Assembly (NCBI RefSeq): GCF_026003995.1
Contig: NZ_BPIG01000001.1
Location: 248,001-312,000 of the forward strand
Origin: Tepidiforma sp.
Lineage (GTDB): Bacteria; Chloroflexota; Dehalococcoidia; Tepidiformales; Tepidiformaceae
Direction: 5' to 3'
Length of the DNA: 64,000 nucleotides
Of this stretch, positions 1 through 7,891 are shown piece by piece. Position 1 is the stretch's first letter, and every line of letters begins with the position of its first letter. A program made the translations under genes and the position numbers. The notes beneath the pieces were generated by a model. It was not told the origin of the DNA and ran no database searches. It saw only the letters and a program-made list of their open reading frames with translations.

Positions 1-66
1 GAGGAAGAGCTTCAGGTCCTCGTCGTCGAGGTCGAACTGGAGCGGGGTTCCCTTCGTGCTGGCCAT
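1..66 (-). CDS. cheA: Probable CheA histidine kinase, first 22 codons only
   Basis: Only the N-terminus lies in the window; the gene runs off the left edge. The visible peptide starts MASTKGTPLQFDLDDEDL and then LKLFL. An acidic 'DEDLKLFL' segment at the very N-terminus is typical of the Hpt (P1) domain of CheA, the chemotaxis kinase that phosphorylates CheY. A GAGGAG ribosome-binding site lies about 10 bases upstream of the ATG. The gene is directly downstream of cheW with a 71-base gap, the usual partner arrangement. The identification rests on so few residues that another Hpt-containing or chemotaxis protein cannot be excluded. Confidence 0.5.
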   Translation of the reverse strand, partial: MASTKGTPLQFDLDDEDLKLFL

Positions 67-137
67 GCGGCGGCACTCCTCGCAATCAAGGAATCAGAAT
101 CCGTCGGTCCGTCCCGCGGCGCCGTTGCCGCCGCCGG

Positions 138-638
138 TCAGGCCGCCCGGGAGAAGCTGCCGTAGTCGTCAGCCGAGGAGGGCAGCACGCCCTCGAGGTC
201 GACGAGCGAGACGAGGCGGTCTTCCAGCTTCGCCACGCCGCGGAGGTAGCCGTTCTCCGGCCCGGCGACGATGGCGCTCGGCGGCTCGACCTGGTCGCCG
301 GGGATGCGCATCACTTCGCTGACGGCGTCCACGATGAGCCCGACCATGCCGGTCGAGCTGCTGACGACGACGATGCGGGTCTCGGGGGTGTATTCGCTCG
401 CCGGCACGCCGCAGCGCTTCCGCAGGTCGATGACCGGGACGACGCGGCCGCGGAGGTTGGTGATGCCCTCCACCCAGAAATCGGCGCCCGGGATGCTGGT
501 GATCGTCTGCATGCGGACGATCTCCTGCACCGCCTGGATGTCGAGCGCGTAGTACTCATCGGCGAGCTTGAAGATGACGACGTGCTCCTCGCTGGCGGGG
601 AGCGCAGTCGATTCAGGGGCAGCTTCGAACCTGGCCAC
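138..638 (-). CDS. cheW: Chemotaxis coupling protein CheW
   Basis: CheW links chemoreceptors to the CheA kinase at the inner face of the membrane. The 166-residue protein is one CheW domain from about residue 18. It shows the family core 'VVIFKLADEYYALDI', then 'VQEIVRM', 'ITNLRGRVVPVIDLR' and 'LVSLVDLEGVL'. The start chosen is the GTG at 638 (sequence MARFEAAPES), because a strong GAGGAGG site sits just upstream. A longer frame to 716 adds only Arg/Ser-rich sequence without homology. It lies immediately before the probable cheA and is divergent from fliM across 220 bases, so both chemotaxis and motor genes may be controlled from this gap. Confidence 0.93.
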   Translation of the reverse strand: MARFEAAPESTALPASEEHVVIFKLADEYYALDIQAVQEIVRMQTITSIPGADFWVEGITNLRGRVVPVIDLRKRCGVPASEYTPETRIVVVSSSTGMVGLIVDAVSEVMRIPGDQVEPPSAIVAGPENGYLRGVAKLEDRLVSLVDLEGVLPSSADDYGSFSRAA

Positions 639-792
639 GGTCGGTCCTCCTCGTGAATCCCGGCTCTCGGCCGGGGCGCTAGAAAAAGCTACGAACCGAC
701 GGGGAAGGGCGGGCATCCGCGGCTTCCCCCAATGCGCCTCCGGATCTCCCCTAACCCGTCCCCGCCCCGTGGGGGAATCGTCACTGCGGGCC

Positions 793-821
793 TAGGGTTT
801 CCGCGGATTTCGTGCCGATAG
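793..821 (+). promoter_or_regulatory. Possible FliA (sigma-28) type promoter of fliM
   Basis: TAGGGTTT (793-800), a 13-base spacer and GCCGATAG (814-821) lie 37 bases upstream of the fliM ATG. The enterobacterial sigma-28 consensus is TAAAGTTT, about 11 bases, GCCGATAA, so the -10 part matches 7 of 8 but the spacer is two bases long. Assignment is by pattern only. Confidence 0.4.
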
Positions 822-858
822 TCACTACAGGGACACTGCGGGAGGAGGCAGGCCGCCC

Positions 859-1905
859 ATGGCATCCGACAACGCCGTCCTCACCCAGCGCGAAATCGAT
901 GCGCTCCTCAGCGCCGATGTGAGCCAGCTCGATGCGGACACCATCGTCGCGATGCCGCCCCCTGCGCGGAAGGACGGCGGCCGCCGCGTGAAGCCGTACG
1001 ACTTCCGCCACCCTGAGAAGCTCTCCAAGGAGCAGCTCCGCGGCCTCCAGATCATCCAGCAGGGCGTCGCCGGCTCGATGGCGGCGAACTTCTCGGCGCG
1101 GCTCCGCGCTCCCGTCGAATCCCGGCTCAGCGCCCTCGAACGCGGCATCTACGAGGAGTACGTCAGCCAGCTCGGCACCCAGTCCGTCGTCATCATCATC
1201 GATATGTCCCCCCTGCAGGGGTACGCGGTCACGGCCTTCGGGCTCGATGTCGCTTTCGGCATCATCGACCGGCTCCTCGGCGGCAAAGGGAAGCGGGCAC
1301 CGCGGGTGCTGAACCGCGACCTCACCGACATCGAGATCGCGCTCATCCGCCACATCGGGATGGACGTCGCGCGGTCGCTCATCGAACCGTGGGCGCGCAT
1401 CGTCGAGCTGACGCCGGATGTGTCGGAGCTGGCGCTCGGGCCGCAGGTGATGCACGCGATCCCGCCCTCCGAATTCGTCATCACCGCCTGGTACGAGATC
1501 CGGCTCGCCGAGCAGACGGGCGGGATTTCGCTCTGCTTCCCGCTCACCATCCTCGAGCAGATCCTGCCGAAGCTGACCGGCCAGAGCCTCTTCGACAACC
1601 GCCCGGCGCGGAAGGCGAAGGAGGACGAGCGCGTCCGCGAGGAGCAGGTGCTGCCCATGAGCGTCCTGCTCCGCGCCATCCTCGGCTCGGCGCGCGTGCC
1701 GGCGGTCGACCTCGCGCGGCTCGAGCCGGGGGACATCATCGTCCTCGACCGGGAGATCGACGAGCCGCTGCGGCTCATGGTCGGCAACTGCGAGCGGTTC
1801 GCCGGCGTCCCGGGCACGCGCGGCCGGCGGCTGGCGCTACAGGTGACGGGCATGGTTGACGATGATGGTTGGGTGAGACCGTTCGAGGATGTCGCCAATG
1901 GCTAG
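859..1905 (+). CDS. fliM: Flagellar motor switch protein FliM
   Basis: FliM forms part of the cytoplasmic C-ring and binds CheY-P to switch rotation. The 348-residue protein has normal FliM length. The N-terminal 'LTQREIDALLSAD' (about residues 8-20) is the conserved CheY-P-binding peptide. A middle domain follows with 'PYDFRHPEK' and 'YEEYVSQLG'. A C-terminal SpoA domain (about 265-340) contains 'VLLRAILGSARVPAVDL' and 'LEPGDIIVLD'. A GGGAGGAGG site precedes the ATG. The stop overlaps the next gene by 8 bases, indicating translational coupling. No separate fliN is seen in the window. Confidence 0.95.
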   Translation: MASDNAVLTQREIDALLSADVSQLDADTIVAMPPPARKDGGRRVKPYDFRHPEKLSKEQLRGLQIIQQGVAGSMAANFSARLRAPVESRLSALERGIYEEYVSQLGTQSVVIIIDMSPLQGYAVTAFGLDVAFGIIDRLLGGKGKRAPRVLNRDLTDIEIALIRHIGMDVARSLIEPWARIVELTPDVSELALGPQVMHAIPPSEFVITAWYEIRLAEQTGGISLCFPLTILEQILPKLTGQSLFDNRPARKAKEDERVREEQVLPMSVLLRAILGSARVPAVDLARLEPGDIIVLDREIDEPLRLMVGNCERFAGVPGTRGRRLALQVTGMVDDDGWVRPFEDVANG

Positions 1906-2248
1906 CGCGATCCCGATCCGCGCGGTGCTCATGTCGTCGGAGATCATGAACGGGGGGTCCGGCTTCCACCGGCTCGTCTTCAAGGTCGACGGCGGCCGCG
2001 CGGGGATGAGCACCGTCACCGTCCTGATCTCCCAGGACGCGCACCGGAAGATCGTGCAGCAGATGGCCCGCGCCCGTTTCGCGCCCGTCGAAAAGACGAC
2101 GCTCCTGAAGACGTGGGCGCGGTGGGAGCTGGCGATGCGCCTCGAAGAGTACGGCATGCTCCCGTCGACCGTGACCATCACGTCCCGGGACATCGACGAT
2201 TTCGGCGCCTACGCCTCCGACCTCGGGCGGACGCTCCAGGTCGGCTGA
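1898..2248 (+). CDS. Unknown 116-residue protein between fliM and cheX
   Basis: I do not recognise this family. The start is placed at the ATG at 1898, which overlaps the fliM stop and has GAGG nine bases upstream; the ATG at 1889 has that site touching it and is less likely. The protein is soluble, with no signal peptide or membrane segment, and contains 'VLMSSEIMNGGSGFHRLVFKVDG' broken by charged turns, then a helical stretch 'HRKIVQQMARARF' and 'RWELAMRLEEYGML'. Its tight coupling to fliM and position before cheX argue for a role in the flagellar switch or chemotaxis signalling. That role is inferred only from context. Confidence 0.75.
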   Translation: MASAIPIRAVLMSSEIMNGGSGFHRLVFKVDGGRAGMSTVTVLISQDAHRKIVQQMARARFAPVEKTTLLKTWARWELAMRLEEYGMLPSTVTITSRDIDDFGAYASDLGRTLQVG

Positions 2249-2297
2249 GGGCGCCGGAACCGTCCCACCCTGTTCGGCGCATCGCCAGGAGGATTCC

Positions 2298-2819
2298 ATG
2301 CACGCAAGGATCACCGTCGCCGAGGCCGCGCAGGCGGCCGCCGAAGCCGGGGAGAAGGCCCGAGTCGAGCTCATCGCCCCCTTCGTCGAAGCTGCCGCGC
2401 GCGTCATCCAGCAGGAATGCGGCGAGCGCGTGACCCGCGGGCAGCTCCACCGCGTGCGGTCGCCGCAGACCTCGAACGAGGTGTCGGTGCTCATCGCCAT
2501 CACGGGCGGCGTCGCCGGCCTCGTGATCTACTCGATGTCCGAACAGACGGCGAAGGAGTTCGCGTCGCGCATGATCGGCGAGCCGGTACGGGAGTTCGAC
2601 GCCATGCCGCAGAGCGCGATCGCCGAACTCGCGAACATGATTACCGGGCAGGCCGGCATCGCCCTCGAGCGGAACGGCTTCCCGAGCGACATGTCGCCGC
2701 CGGTGCTCCTCCTCGGCAAGGGGAGCAGCATCGCGACGCTGAATCTCACGCGGCTGGTCATCCCGCTCGTCGTCTCGTTCGGCGAATTCAACATCGACAT
2801 CGCGATCAAAGAAGTCTGA
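2298..2819 (+). CDS. cheX: CheX-type CheY-P phosphatase
   Basis: CheX proteins dephosphorylate CheY-P and so end the chemotaxis signal. The 173-residue product has the CheX fold signature: a long first helix region, a beta strand 'VSVLIAITGGVAGLVIYSMS', and then the helix 'AIAELANMITGQAGIALE'. That helix carries the family's E-x-x-N catalytic pair (E and N in ELAN). It ends with 'LVIPLVVSFGEFNIDIAIKEV'. An AGGAGG site precedes the ATG. It is the third gene of the fliM operon, 49 bases after its neighbour. Chloroflexota and Firmicutes commonly use CheX or CheC instead of CheZ. Confidence 0.88.
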   Translation: MHARITVAEAAQAAAEAGEKARVELIAPFVEAAARVIQQECGERVTRGQLHRVRSPQTSNEVSVLIAITGGVAGLVIYSMSEQTAKEFASRMIGEPVREFDAMPQSAIAELANMITGQAGIALERNGFPSDMSPPVLLLGKGSSIATLNLTRLVIPLVVSFGEFNIDIAIKEV

Positions 2820-2850
2820 CGCCCGCCTAGAGCGTTGGCGCGGCGGGGGG

Positions 2851-2856
2851 TAGCAT
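2851..2856 (+). promoter_or_regulatory. Possible -10 element of a leaderless transcript
   Basis: TAGCAT ends six bases before the GTG of the next gene, and no Shine-Dalgarno sequence is visible. This spacing would place the transcription start at or next to the start codon. Confidence 0.3.
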
Positions 2857-2862
2857 CCAGCC

Positions 2863-3111
2863 GTGAGCACCGAACGCCCCCGCCGACGCCGCCGGGTCGA
2901 TGCCCCGGCTTCTTCGCTTCCGCGCCCCGCGGCAGCTGCAGCTGGCGCCACTGCCCCGGCGGCCCGCCGGCCGCAGCCGCATCACCACCAGCCGCGCGCC
3001 CACCACGTCACGCGGGATTACAGCTACGTCCGCCGCGACCTCCTCGGCATCCTCGTCGTCGGCCTCATCAGCCTCGCGTTCATCGGGGTGATGAGCTTCG
3101 TCGTCCAGTAG
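2863..3111 (+). CDS. Small basic protein with a C-terminal membrane anchor
   Basis: An 82-residue protein of unknown function. The first 50 residues are Arg/Pro/Ala/His-rich and probably disordered, then 'RDYSYVRRDLLG' leads into one strongly hydrophobic segment 'ILVVGLISLAFIGVMSFVV' that ends two residues before the stop. This is tail-anchor architecture with a positively charged cytoplasmic N-terminus. The start is a GTG with no ribosome-binding site but a -10-like TAGCAT just upstream. It follows cheX by 43 bases but may be transcribed on its own. Confidence 0.6.
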   Translation: MSTERPRRRRRVDAPASSLPRPAAAAAGATAPAARRPQPHHHQPRAHHVTRDYSYVRRDLLGILVVGLISLAFIGVMSFVVQ

Positions 3112-3118
3112 CGCTGCC

Positions 3119-3136
3119 GCGAACCGGCCGGTTCGC
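3119..3136. terminator. Palindrome between convergent genes
   Basis: A perfect 18-base palindrome (half-site GCGAACCGG) fills the 28-base space between the rightward small membrane gene and the leftward J-domain gene. It can form a short hairpin in both transcripts, but there is no T-run. Confidence 0.4.
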
Positions 3137-3139
3137 CCG

Positions 3140-3889
3140 TCAGCGCAGGCTCGCGTAGGCGAGGTAGGCAGCGATGCCGGCCGGGAGCGCGCCGTACAGC
3201 CACACTTGCGGCACGAGCACGGCCATCACCCCCCACGCCACGAGAATGCCCGCAATGGCGAAGCTCACCACGGCAGGGCCGCGCTTCCGCCCGGTCGCGA
3301 ACTCCAGCACCCGCGTGAAGGCGTACCCCAGCCCGGCGCCCACGAAAATCGCGAAGAAGCCGAACGTGAACGGCAGCAGGACGAGGCCCCAGATGAGGCC
3401 CATCACCACGCCGCCGATGAGCGAGGCGGCGGCGGCGCGCGCCATCCCGCCCGCGGTGAGGGTGTAGACCGGGTTCTTCGCGATTTTCGCGCAGTCGCGG
3501 CAGCGCGCCCCGACCGGCGTCTGTACGAGGCAGCGCGGGCAGATGGGCGTGCCGCACCGGCTGCAGCGGAGCGCCGTTTCGACGCCGGGGTCGCGCGGGC
3601 ACATCACGACCGTGCCGGGCGGCGGCGCGTCGGCGGCCGGGGCCGGCGCCGTGAGCACCGTGCCGCCGTTCCGGCGCGCGTCGTACTCCGCGCGCCGCCT
3701 TGCATCGCCGAGGACGTCCCACGCCGCTTCGAGCAGGCGCCGGCGCTCGCGGACGGCCGGGTCCGGGTCGGCCGCGTACCTCGCGGAAAGGCTGCGGTAG
3801 GCCGCCTCGATCACCTCGCGGCTCGCGTTCGGCGACACCTCGAGCACTTCGTACCAGTCGGGCTGGCCCCCGTCGTTCTCCCCCGGCAT
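3140..3889 (-). CDS. DnaJ-domain, B-box-type zinc-finger membrane protein
   Basis: A 249-residue protein of three parts. Residues about 10-70 form a J domain ('DWYEVLEVSPNASREVIEAAYRSL' through 'RRRAEYD'), although the Hsp70-activating HPD tripeptide is replaced by 'ADPDPA'. Residues about 95-130 form a cysteine cluster (C-P-R-D, C-S-R-C, C-P-R-C, C-R-D-C) like a B-box or zinc ribbon. The remainder holds two to four hydrophobic segments, including 'LIGGVVMGLIWGLVLLPF'. The ATG at 3889 follows the hisS stop by 47 bases, so both may share a transcript. Degenerate J domains usually serve as localisation or assembly modules; a chaperone role is uncertain. Confidence 0.82.
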   Translation of the reverse strand: MPGENDGGQPDWYEVLEVSPNASREVIEAAYRSLSARYAADPDPAVRERRRLLEAAWDVLGDARRRAEYDARRNGGTVLTAPAPAADAPPPGTVVMCPRDPGVETALRCSRCGTPICPRCLVQTPVGARCRDCAKIAKNPVYTLTAGGMARAAAASLIGGVVMGLIWGLVLLPFTFGFFAIFVGAGLGYAFTRVLEFATGRKRGPAVVSFAIAGILVAWGVMAVLVPQVWLYGALPAGIAAYLAYASLR

Positions 3890-3936
3890 TGCCCGATCGT
3901 ACCGCCCCGGCGGTAAAGCGGAACGGAAAGGCGCGG

Positions 3937-5214
3937 TCAGCCGGCGCGGAGGCGCGCCTCGGCCGCCTCGGCCGCCTGCTCCAGCGGAACGGCAGCCTGC
4001 TCGCTCTCGCCCTCGAGCGGCTTCAACAGGGCGACGCCCTTCGCGAGCTCGTCCTCGCCGATGATGATCGCGAGCCGCGCGCCCGCCGCGTTCGCCGAGC
4101 GGAGCTGCGCCTTGAACGAACGGCCGCCCTCGCCGATGACGGCGGCGATGCCGCGGTCCCGCAGCGCCGCGGCGAGCCGCACGGCGGCGGGCCCGGACCC
4201 TTCGCCGCGGTGCACGATGAAGGCCTCGGCCGCCGGCGCCGGTTCGAAGACGACGCCGTTCTTCTGCATTTCGAGGATGATCCGTTCGATGCCGGTGCCG
4301 AACCCGATGCCCGGGGTGGGCGGCCCGCCCAGCAGCTCGACGAGGCCGTCGTAGCGCCCCCCGCCGCCGATCGTGCCCTGTGCCCGCTCGTCGTCGTCCG
4401 GCACGACCTCGAAGACCGTCCGGTTGTAGTAATCGAGGCCCCGCACGAGCAGCGGGTCGACCGCGAATCTGACGCCGGCCGCTGCGAGGGCTGCCTGCAC
4501 CGCCTCGTGGTGTTCGCGCGCCGCCGGGCTCAGCTGGTCGACCAGCTTCGGCGCGGCCTCCTTGTAGGGCAGGTCCCGCTCGTCTTTGCTGTCGAGCAGC
4601 CGCAGCGGGTTCCGCTCGAACCGGCGCTGGCTGTCCTCCGAAAGCCGTCCGAGGAACGGTCGGTAGTACTCCTTCAGCCGCTCGACGTAGGCGCGGCGCG
4701 GCTCGAGGTCGTCGAGTGAGCCGAGCCGGACGGTGATGCCGCGGATGCCGAGCATGCCGTAGAGCCGCCAGAGCATGGTGATGACCTCGGCATCGACGAG
4801 CGGGTCGGCCGAGCCGAGCACCTCGGCATCGAACTGCGTGTGCTGGCGGTAGCGGCCCTTCTGCGGCCGGTCGTACCGGAACATCGGGTGGGTGGTGTAG
4901 AGGCGGACCGGCTGCGGCCAGCTGCCCATCCCGTGCTCGAGGTAGGCGCGGACGATGGCCGGGGTGCCCTCCGGCGTGAGCGCGAGCCGGTCGCCCCCGC
5001 GGTCTTCGAAGACGTACATCTCCTTTTCGACGATGTCCGTCGTGTCGCCGCTGCCCTTCTCGAAGACGCCGGCGTCTTCGAACATCGGCGTGTCGACCCG
5101 CTGGAAGCCGTGGAGCCGGGCCACCTCGCGCACGGCATCGAGCACAGCCTGCCAGTAGGGCTGCATCGCGGGCAGCACGTCCTGCGTGCCGCGGGGGGCC
5201 TGGAAACGGGGCAT
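3937..5214 (-). CDS. hisS: Histidine-tRNA ligase
   Basis: Charges tRNA-His with histidine. The 425-residue class II synthetase has normal bacterial length. It begins 'FQAPRGTQDVLP', shows 'TPMFEDAGVFEKGSGDTTDIV' with 'EKEMYVFEDRGG' and 'LALTPEGTPAIVRAY' (motif 2 region), then 'LVRGLDYYNRTVFEV' (the histidine-specific signature) and 'GIGFGTGIERI' (motif 3). An anticodon-binding domain follows with 'LRDRGIAAVIGEGG'. It is divergent from rel across 77 bases. I see no T-box leader in that short gap. Confidence 0.97.
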   Translation of the reverse strand: MPRFQAPRGTQDVLPAMQPYWQAVLDAVREVARLHGFQRVDTPMFEDAGVFEKGSGDTTDIVEKEMYVFEDRGGDRLALTPEGTPAIVRAYLEHGMGSWPQPVRLYTTHPMFRYDRPQKGRYRQHTQFDAEVLGSADPLVDAEVITMLWRLYGMLGIRGITVRLGSLDDLEPRRAYVERLKEYYRPFLGRLSEDSQRRFERNPLRLLDSKDERDLPYKEAAPKLVDQLSPAAREHHEAVQAALAAAGVRFAVDPLLVRGLDYYNRTVFEVVPDDDERAQGTIGGGGRYDGLVELLGGPPTPGIGFGTGIERIILEMQKNGVVFEPAPAAEAFIVHRGEGSGPAAVRLAAALRDRGIAAVIGEGGRSFKAQLRSANAAGARLAIIIGEDELAKGVALLKPLEGESEQAAVPLEQAAEAAEARLRAG

Positions 5215-5291
5215 GGGGCCGTCCTGACGAGCGGGGGTGACAGCATGTTAGGATAAGAAGAAGGATTGCCCCGGCAAAGAGGCCGCTGCCC

Positions 5292-7556
5292 ATGTCCGTG
5301 AGCCCTGGAGAGCCCGCTGTAGCCAGCGTCAGCATCGACGCCCTGCTCGCGCGCGCCAGCCAGTACCTCCCGGCCGACCGCCTCGACATCATCCGCGACG
5401 CCTTCGATTTCGCCGCCCGCCACCACGAGGGGCAGTTCCGCAAGACGGGCGACCCGTATATCACGCACCCCGTCGCCGTCGCCGAGCTCGTCGCCAACCT
5501 CGAACTGGACCACCTCGCCATCGCTGCCGCCCTGCTCCACGACGTGCAGGAAGACTGCGGCGTCCGCAACGAAGAGATCGCCGAACGGTTCGGCCCGCGG
5601 GTCGCGAAGCTGGTCGACGCGCTCACGAAGCTCGACAAGCTGCCGATGAACGTGGCCGACCTGGACCCGATGCGCGGCACCACGCAGGCCCAAAACCTCC
5701 GGAAGATGTTCCTCGCGATGGCCGAGGACCTGAGCGTCGTCCTCATCAAGCTCTGCGATCGGCTGCACAACATGCGGACGCTCTGGGCCTTCCCGCCGGA
5801 GAAGCAGCGGCGCATCGCCCTCGAGACGCAGGAGATTTTCGCCCCGCTCGCCAGCCGCCTGGGCGTGTGGCAAATCAAGTGGGAGCTCGAAGACCTCGCC
5901 TTCCGCTACCTCGAACCGGAGAAGTACCGCGAAATCGCGGAGCTGCTCGCCTCGAAGCGCGTCACGCGCGAGCGCGTCATCGCCGAGGCGTCGGTCATCC
6001 TCAAGGAGCACCTCGAGGCCGCCGGCATCAAGGCCGAAGTGACCGGCCGGGCGAAGCACATCTACAGCATCTACCAGAAGATGCGCCGCTATTCGGCGCA
6101 GTCGAAGAGCTTCGACCAGATCTACGACCTCCTCGCGATGCGCGTCTTCGTCGATACGGTCTCCGAGTGTTACCACGCGCTCGGCGTCATCCATGCGCTC
6201 TGGCGGCCGATTCCCGGCCAGTTCGACGACTACATCGGGAACCCGAAGGACTCGATGTACCAGTCGCTCCACACGACGGTCGTCGGCCCCGGCGGAAGGC
6301 CGCTCGAAATCCAGATCCGCACGTGGGAGATGCACCGGGTCGCCGAATACGGCGTGGCTGCCCACTGGCGGTACAAAGAGGGCGGGAAGCAGGCCGGCCG
6401 GGACGAGGAGCGGATCGCGTGGCTGCGGCAGCTCATCGAATGGCAGCGTGACCTCGCCGGCGCCGACGAATTCGTCGAATCAGTCAAGACCGACATCTTC
6501 CACGACCAGGTTTTCGTCTATACCCCGAAGGGCGACGTCCTCGACCTCCCCGCGGGCGCGACGCCGCTCGATTTTGCCTACCGCATCCACACCGACCTCG
6601 GCCATCAGACGGTCGGCGCCAAGGTCAACGGCCGCATGGTGGCGCTCAACTCGCCGCTGAAGACCGGCGACGTGGTCGAAATCCTCCGCAGCCGCACGAG
6701 CAAAGGCCCCTCGCGCGACTGGCTGAACCAGAACCTCGGCTACATCCGGACGGCGCACTCCCGCGAGAAGATCCGGCAGTGGTTCCGCAAGCAGGAGCGG
6801 GCGGAAAACATCGAGCGCGGCCGCGAGATGCTCGAGAAGGAGCTGAAACGGCTCGGCTGGGACGTCGCCGAGCGGCAGGAGCAGCTGCTCCAGCTGTTCA
6901 ACTTCACCACCTGGGAGGACTTCCTCGCGGCCATCGGCTATGGCGGTGTCAGCACGAACAGCATCGCCCGCAAGGTGGCCGCGGTCATCGAGCGGGAGGA
7001 GGCCGAGGCCGAGGAGCCGCCCGAGCTGCCGCAGAAGCAGGAGCCCGCGAAGCTCGGCGGCCCGGGGATGCGCGTGCTCGGCGTCGGCAACCTGCTCACC
7101 ACCATGGCCCGCTGCTGCAACCCCGTTCCCGGCGACCAGATCGTCGGCTACGTCACCCGCGCGCGGGGCGTCACCGTCCACCGCGCCGATTGCCTCAACA
7201 TCCTCAACGAAGCCGAGCGCGAACGCATCGTCGAGGTCGAGTGGGGCACCGTGACGCGCACGTACCCGGTCTCCATCCGCATCGAAGCGTGGGACCGGGT
7301 CGGCCTGCTGCGCGACATCACGACGGTGGTGACCGACGAGAAGGTCAACATGGTCGGCGTGCGGACCATCGAGAACGGCGACGGCTCGGTCACCATCACC
7401 ACCACGCTGGAGACGACCGGCATCGAACAGCTCTCGCGGCTCCTCGCGCGTATCGAAATCGTCCGGGGCGTCCGCTCCGTGGAGCGGGTGCAGGAGCGGC
7501 GGCGGAAGCCGCTCCCCGAAGAAGCGCCCGTCCAGCTGCGGCGCACGGCGCCCTGA
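5292..7556 (+). CDS. rel: Rel/SpoT family (p)ppGpp synthetase-hydrolase
   Basis: Makes and degrades the stringent-response alarmone. The 754-residue protein has the long Rel layout: HD hydrolase domain (about 30-200) with intact 'LLHDVQED' at 81-88; synthetase domain (about 235-375) with 'GRAKHIYSIYQKM' and 'MYQSLHTTV'; TGS domain (about 395-455); a zinc-finger-like region with 'MARCCNPVPGD'; and a C-terminal ACT domain. At residues 310-313 the synthetase loop reads QFDD. Bifunctional enzymes usually have RxKD here and synthetase-only RelA has ExDD, so the protein mixes an intact hydrolase centre with a RelA-like loop. Confidence 0.96.
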   Translation: MSVSPGEPAVASVSIDALLARASQYLPADRLDIIRDAFDFAARHHEGQFRKTGDPYITHPVAVAELVANLELDHLAIAAALLHDVQEDCGVRNEEIAERFGPRVAKLVDALTKLDKLPMNVADLDPMRGTTQAQNLRKMFLAMAEDLSVVLIKLCDRLHNMRTLWAFPPEKQRRIALETQEIFAPLASRLGVWQIKWELEDLAFRYLEPEKYREIAELLASKRVTRERVIAEASVILKEHLEAAGIKAEVTGRAKHIYSIYQKMRRYSAQSKSFDQIYDLLAMRVFVDTVSECYHALGVIHALWRPIPGQFDDYIGNPKDSMYQSLHTTVVGPGGRPLEIQIRTWEMHRVAEYGVAAHWRYKEGGKQAGRDEERIAWLRQLIEWQRDLAGADEFVESVKTDIFHDQVFVYTPKGDVLDLPAGATPLDFAYRIHTDLGHQTVGAKVNGRMVALNSPLKTGDVVEILRSRTSKGPSRDWLNQNLGYIRTAHSREKIRQWFRKQERAENIERGREMLEKELKRLGWDVAERQEQLLQLFNFTTWEDFLAAIGYGGVSTNSIARKVAAVIEREEAEAEEPPELPQKQEPAKLGGPGMRVLGVGNLLTTMARCCNPVPGDQIVGYVTRARGVTVHRADCLNILNEAERERIVEVEWGTVTRTYPVSIRIEAWDRVGLLRDITTVVTDEKVNMVGVRTIENGDGSVTITTTLETTGIEQLSRLLARIEIVRGVRSVERVQERRRKPLPEEAPVQLRRTAP

Positions 7557-7557
7557 T

Positions 7558-7770
7558 TCAGGCGACACGCCGGCTCCCCACGGTCATCTGAAGGCCGCGG
7601 TCCCGCCGCGCAGGCGTCAGCCGCTGGGGCTGCTGCCGCGGGCGAAACCGCCGTGCGCCGACGCGCGGGCGGCGGTCGACCCAGGCTTCGGCCACCATCG
7701 CGCTGAGAATGCCGAGCGCCGAGCCGATGAGGATGAGGTCGACGAGGACCGTGAGGACCGGGTTGACCAT
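7558..7770 (-). CDS. Small membrane protein, unknown function
   Basis: A 70-residue product starting MVNPVLTV, with one or two closely spaced membrane segments in residues 4-30 followed by an Arg/Pro/Gln-rich basic tail of about 40 residues. I do not recognise a family. The ATG at 7770 is chosen because the upstream in-frame TTG at 7800 would place coding sequence across an inverted repeat (7775-7822). No clear ribosome-binding site is visible. It is convergent with rel, with one base between the stops. Confidence 0.5.
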   Translation of the reverse strand: MVNPVLTVLVDLILIGSALGILSAMVAEAWVDRRPRVGARRFRPRQQPQRLTPARRDRGLQMTVGSRRVA

Positions 7771-7774
7771 GATG

Positions 7775-7822
7775 CGCACATCCGTTCGAAAGGTGGCCAA
7801 AGCCTAGGCGAACGGATGTGCG
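7775..7822. repeat. Perfect 14-base inverted repeat between two small genes
   Basis: CGCACATCCGTTCG (7775-7788) is repeated as its exact reverse complement at 7809-7822, with a 20-base spacer. A further partial copy, ACATATGTTCGAAA near 7831-7844, matches ACATCCGTTCGAAA (7778-7791) at 12 of 14 positions. The cluster of GTTCG half-sites sits upstream of the leftward small membrane gene and before the rightward gene at 7892, so it could be an operator or an RNA hairpin in the leftward leader. Confidence 0.6.
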
Positions 7823-7878
7823 GATGTCAACACATATGTTCGAAACTCGTCAGCAGGTGTCGCGGCAGCCCGCTGGCG

Positions 7879-7884
7879 TATACT
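7879..7884 (+). promoter_or_regulatory. -10 element of a likely leaderless transcript
   Basis: TATACT ends exactly seven bases before the ATG at 7892, so transcription would begin at the start codon. The same element and spacing occur before the gene at 27844. Confidence 0.5.
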
Positions 7885-7891
7885 CCGCGCC

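Noticed and set aside
5215..5291. T-box leader for hisS
   Set aside because: Only 77 bases are available between hisS and rel and no T-box sequence or specifier stem is visible.
3140..5878. A 912-codon open frame on the minus strand spanning the J-domain gene, hisS and the start of rel
   Set aside because: Only its last 249 codons match a protein family; the rest reads hisS and rel in wrong frames and is Arg/Ala-rich.
7801..7850. LexA (SOS) box upstream of the small membrane gene
   Set aside because: GTTCG half-sites are present but their spacing does not give CGAAC-4-GTTCG; at best a resemblance.
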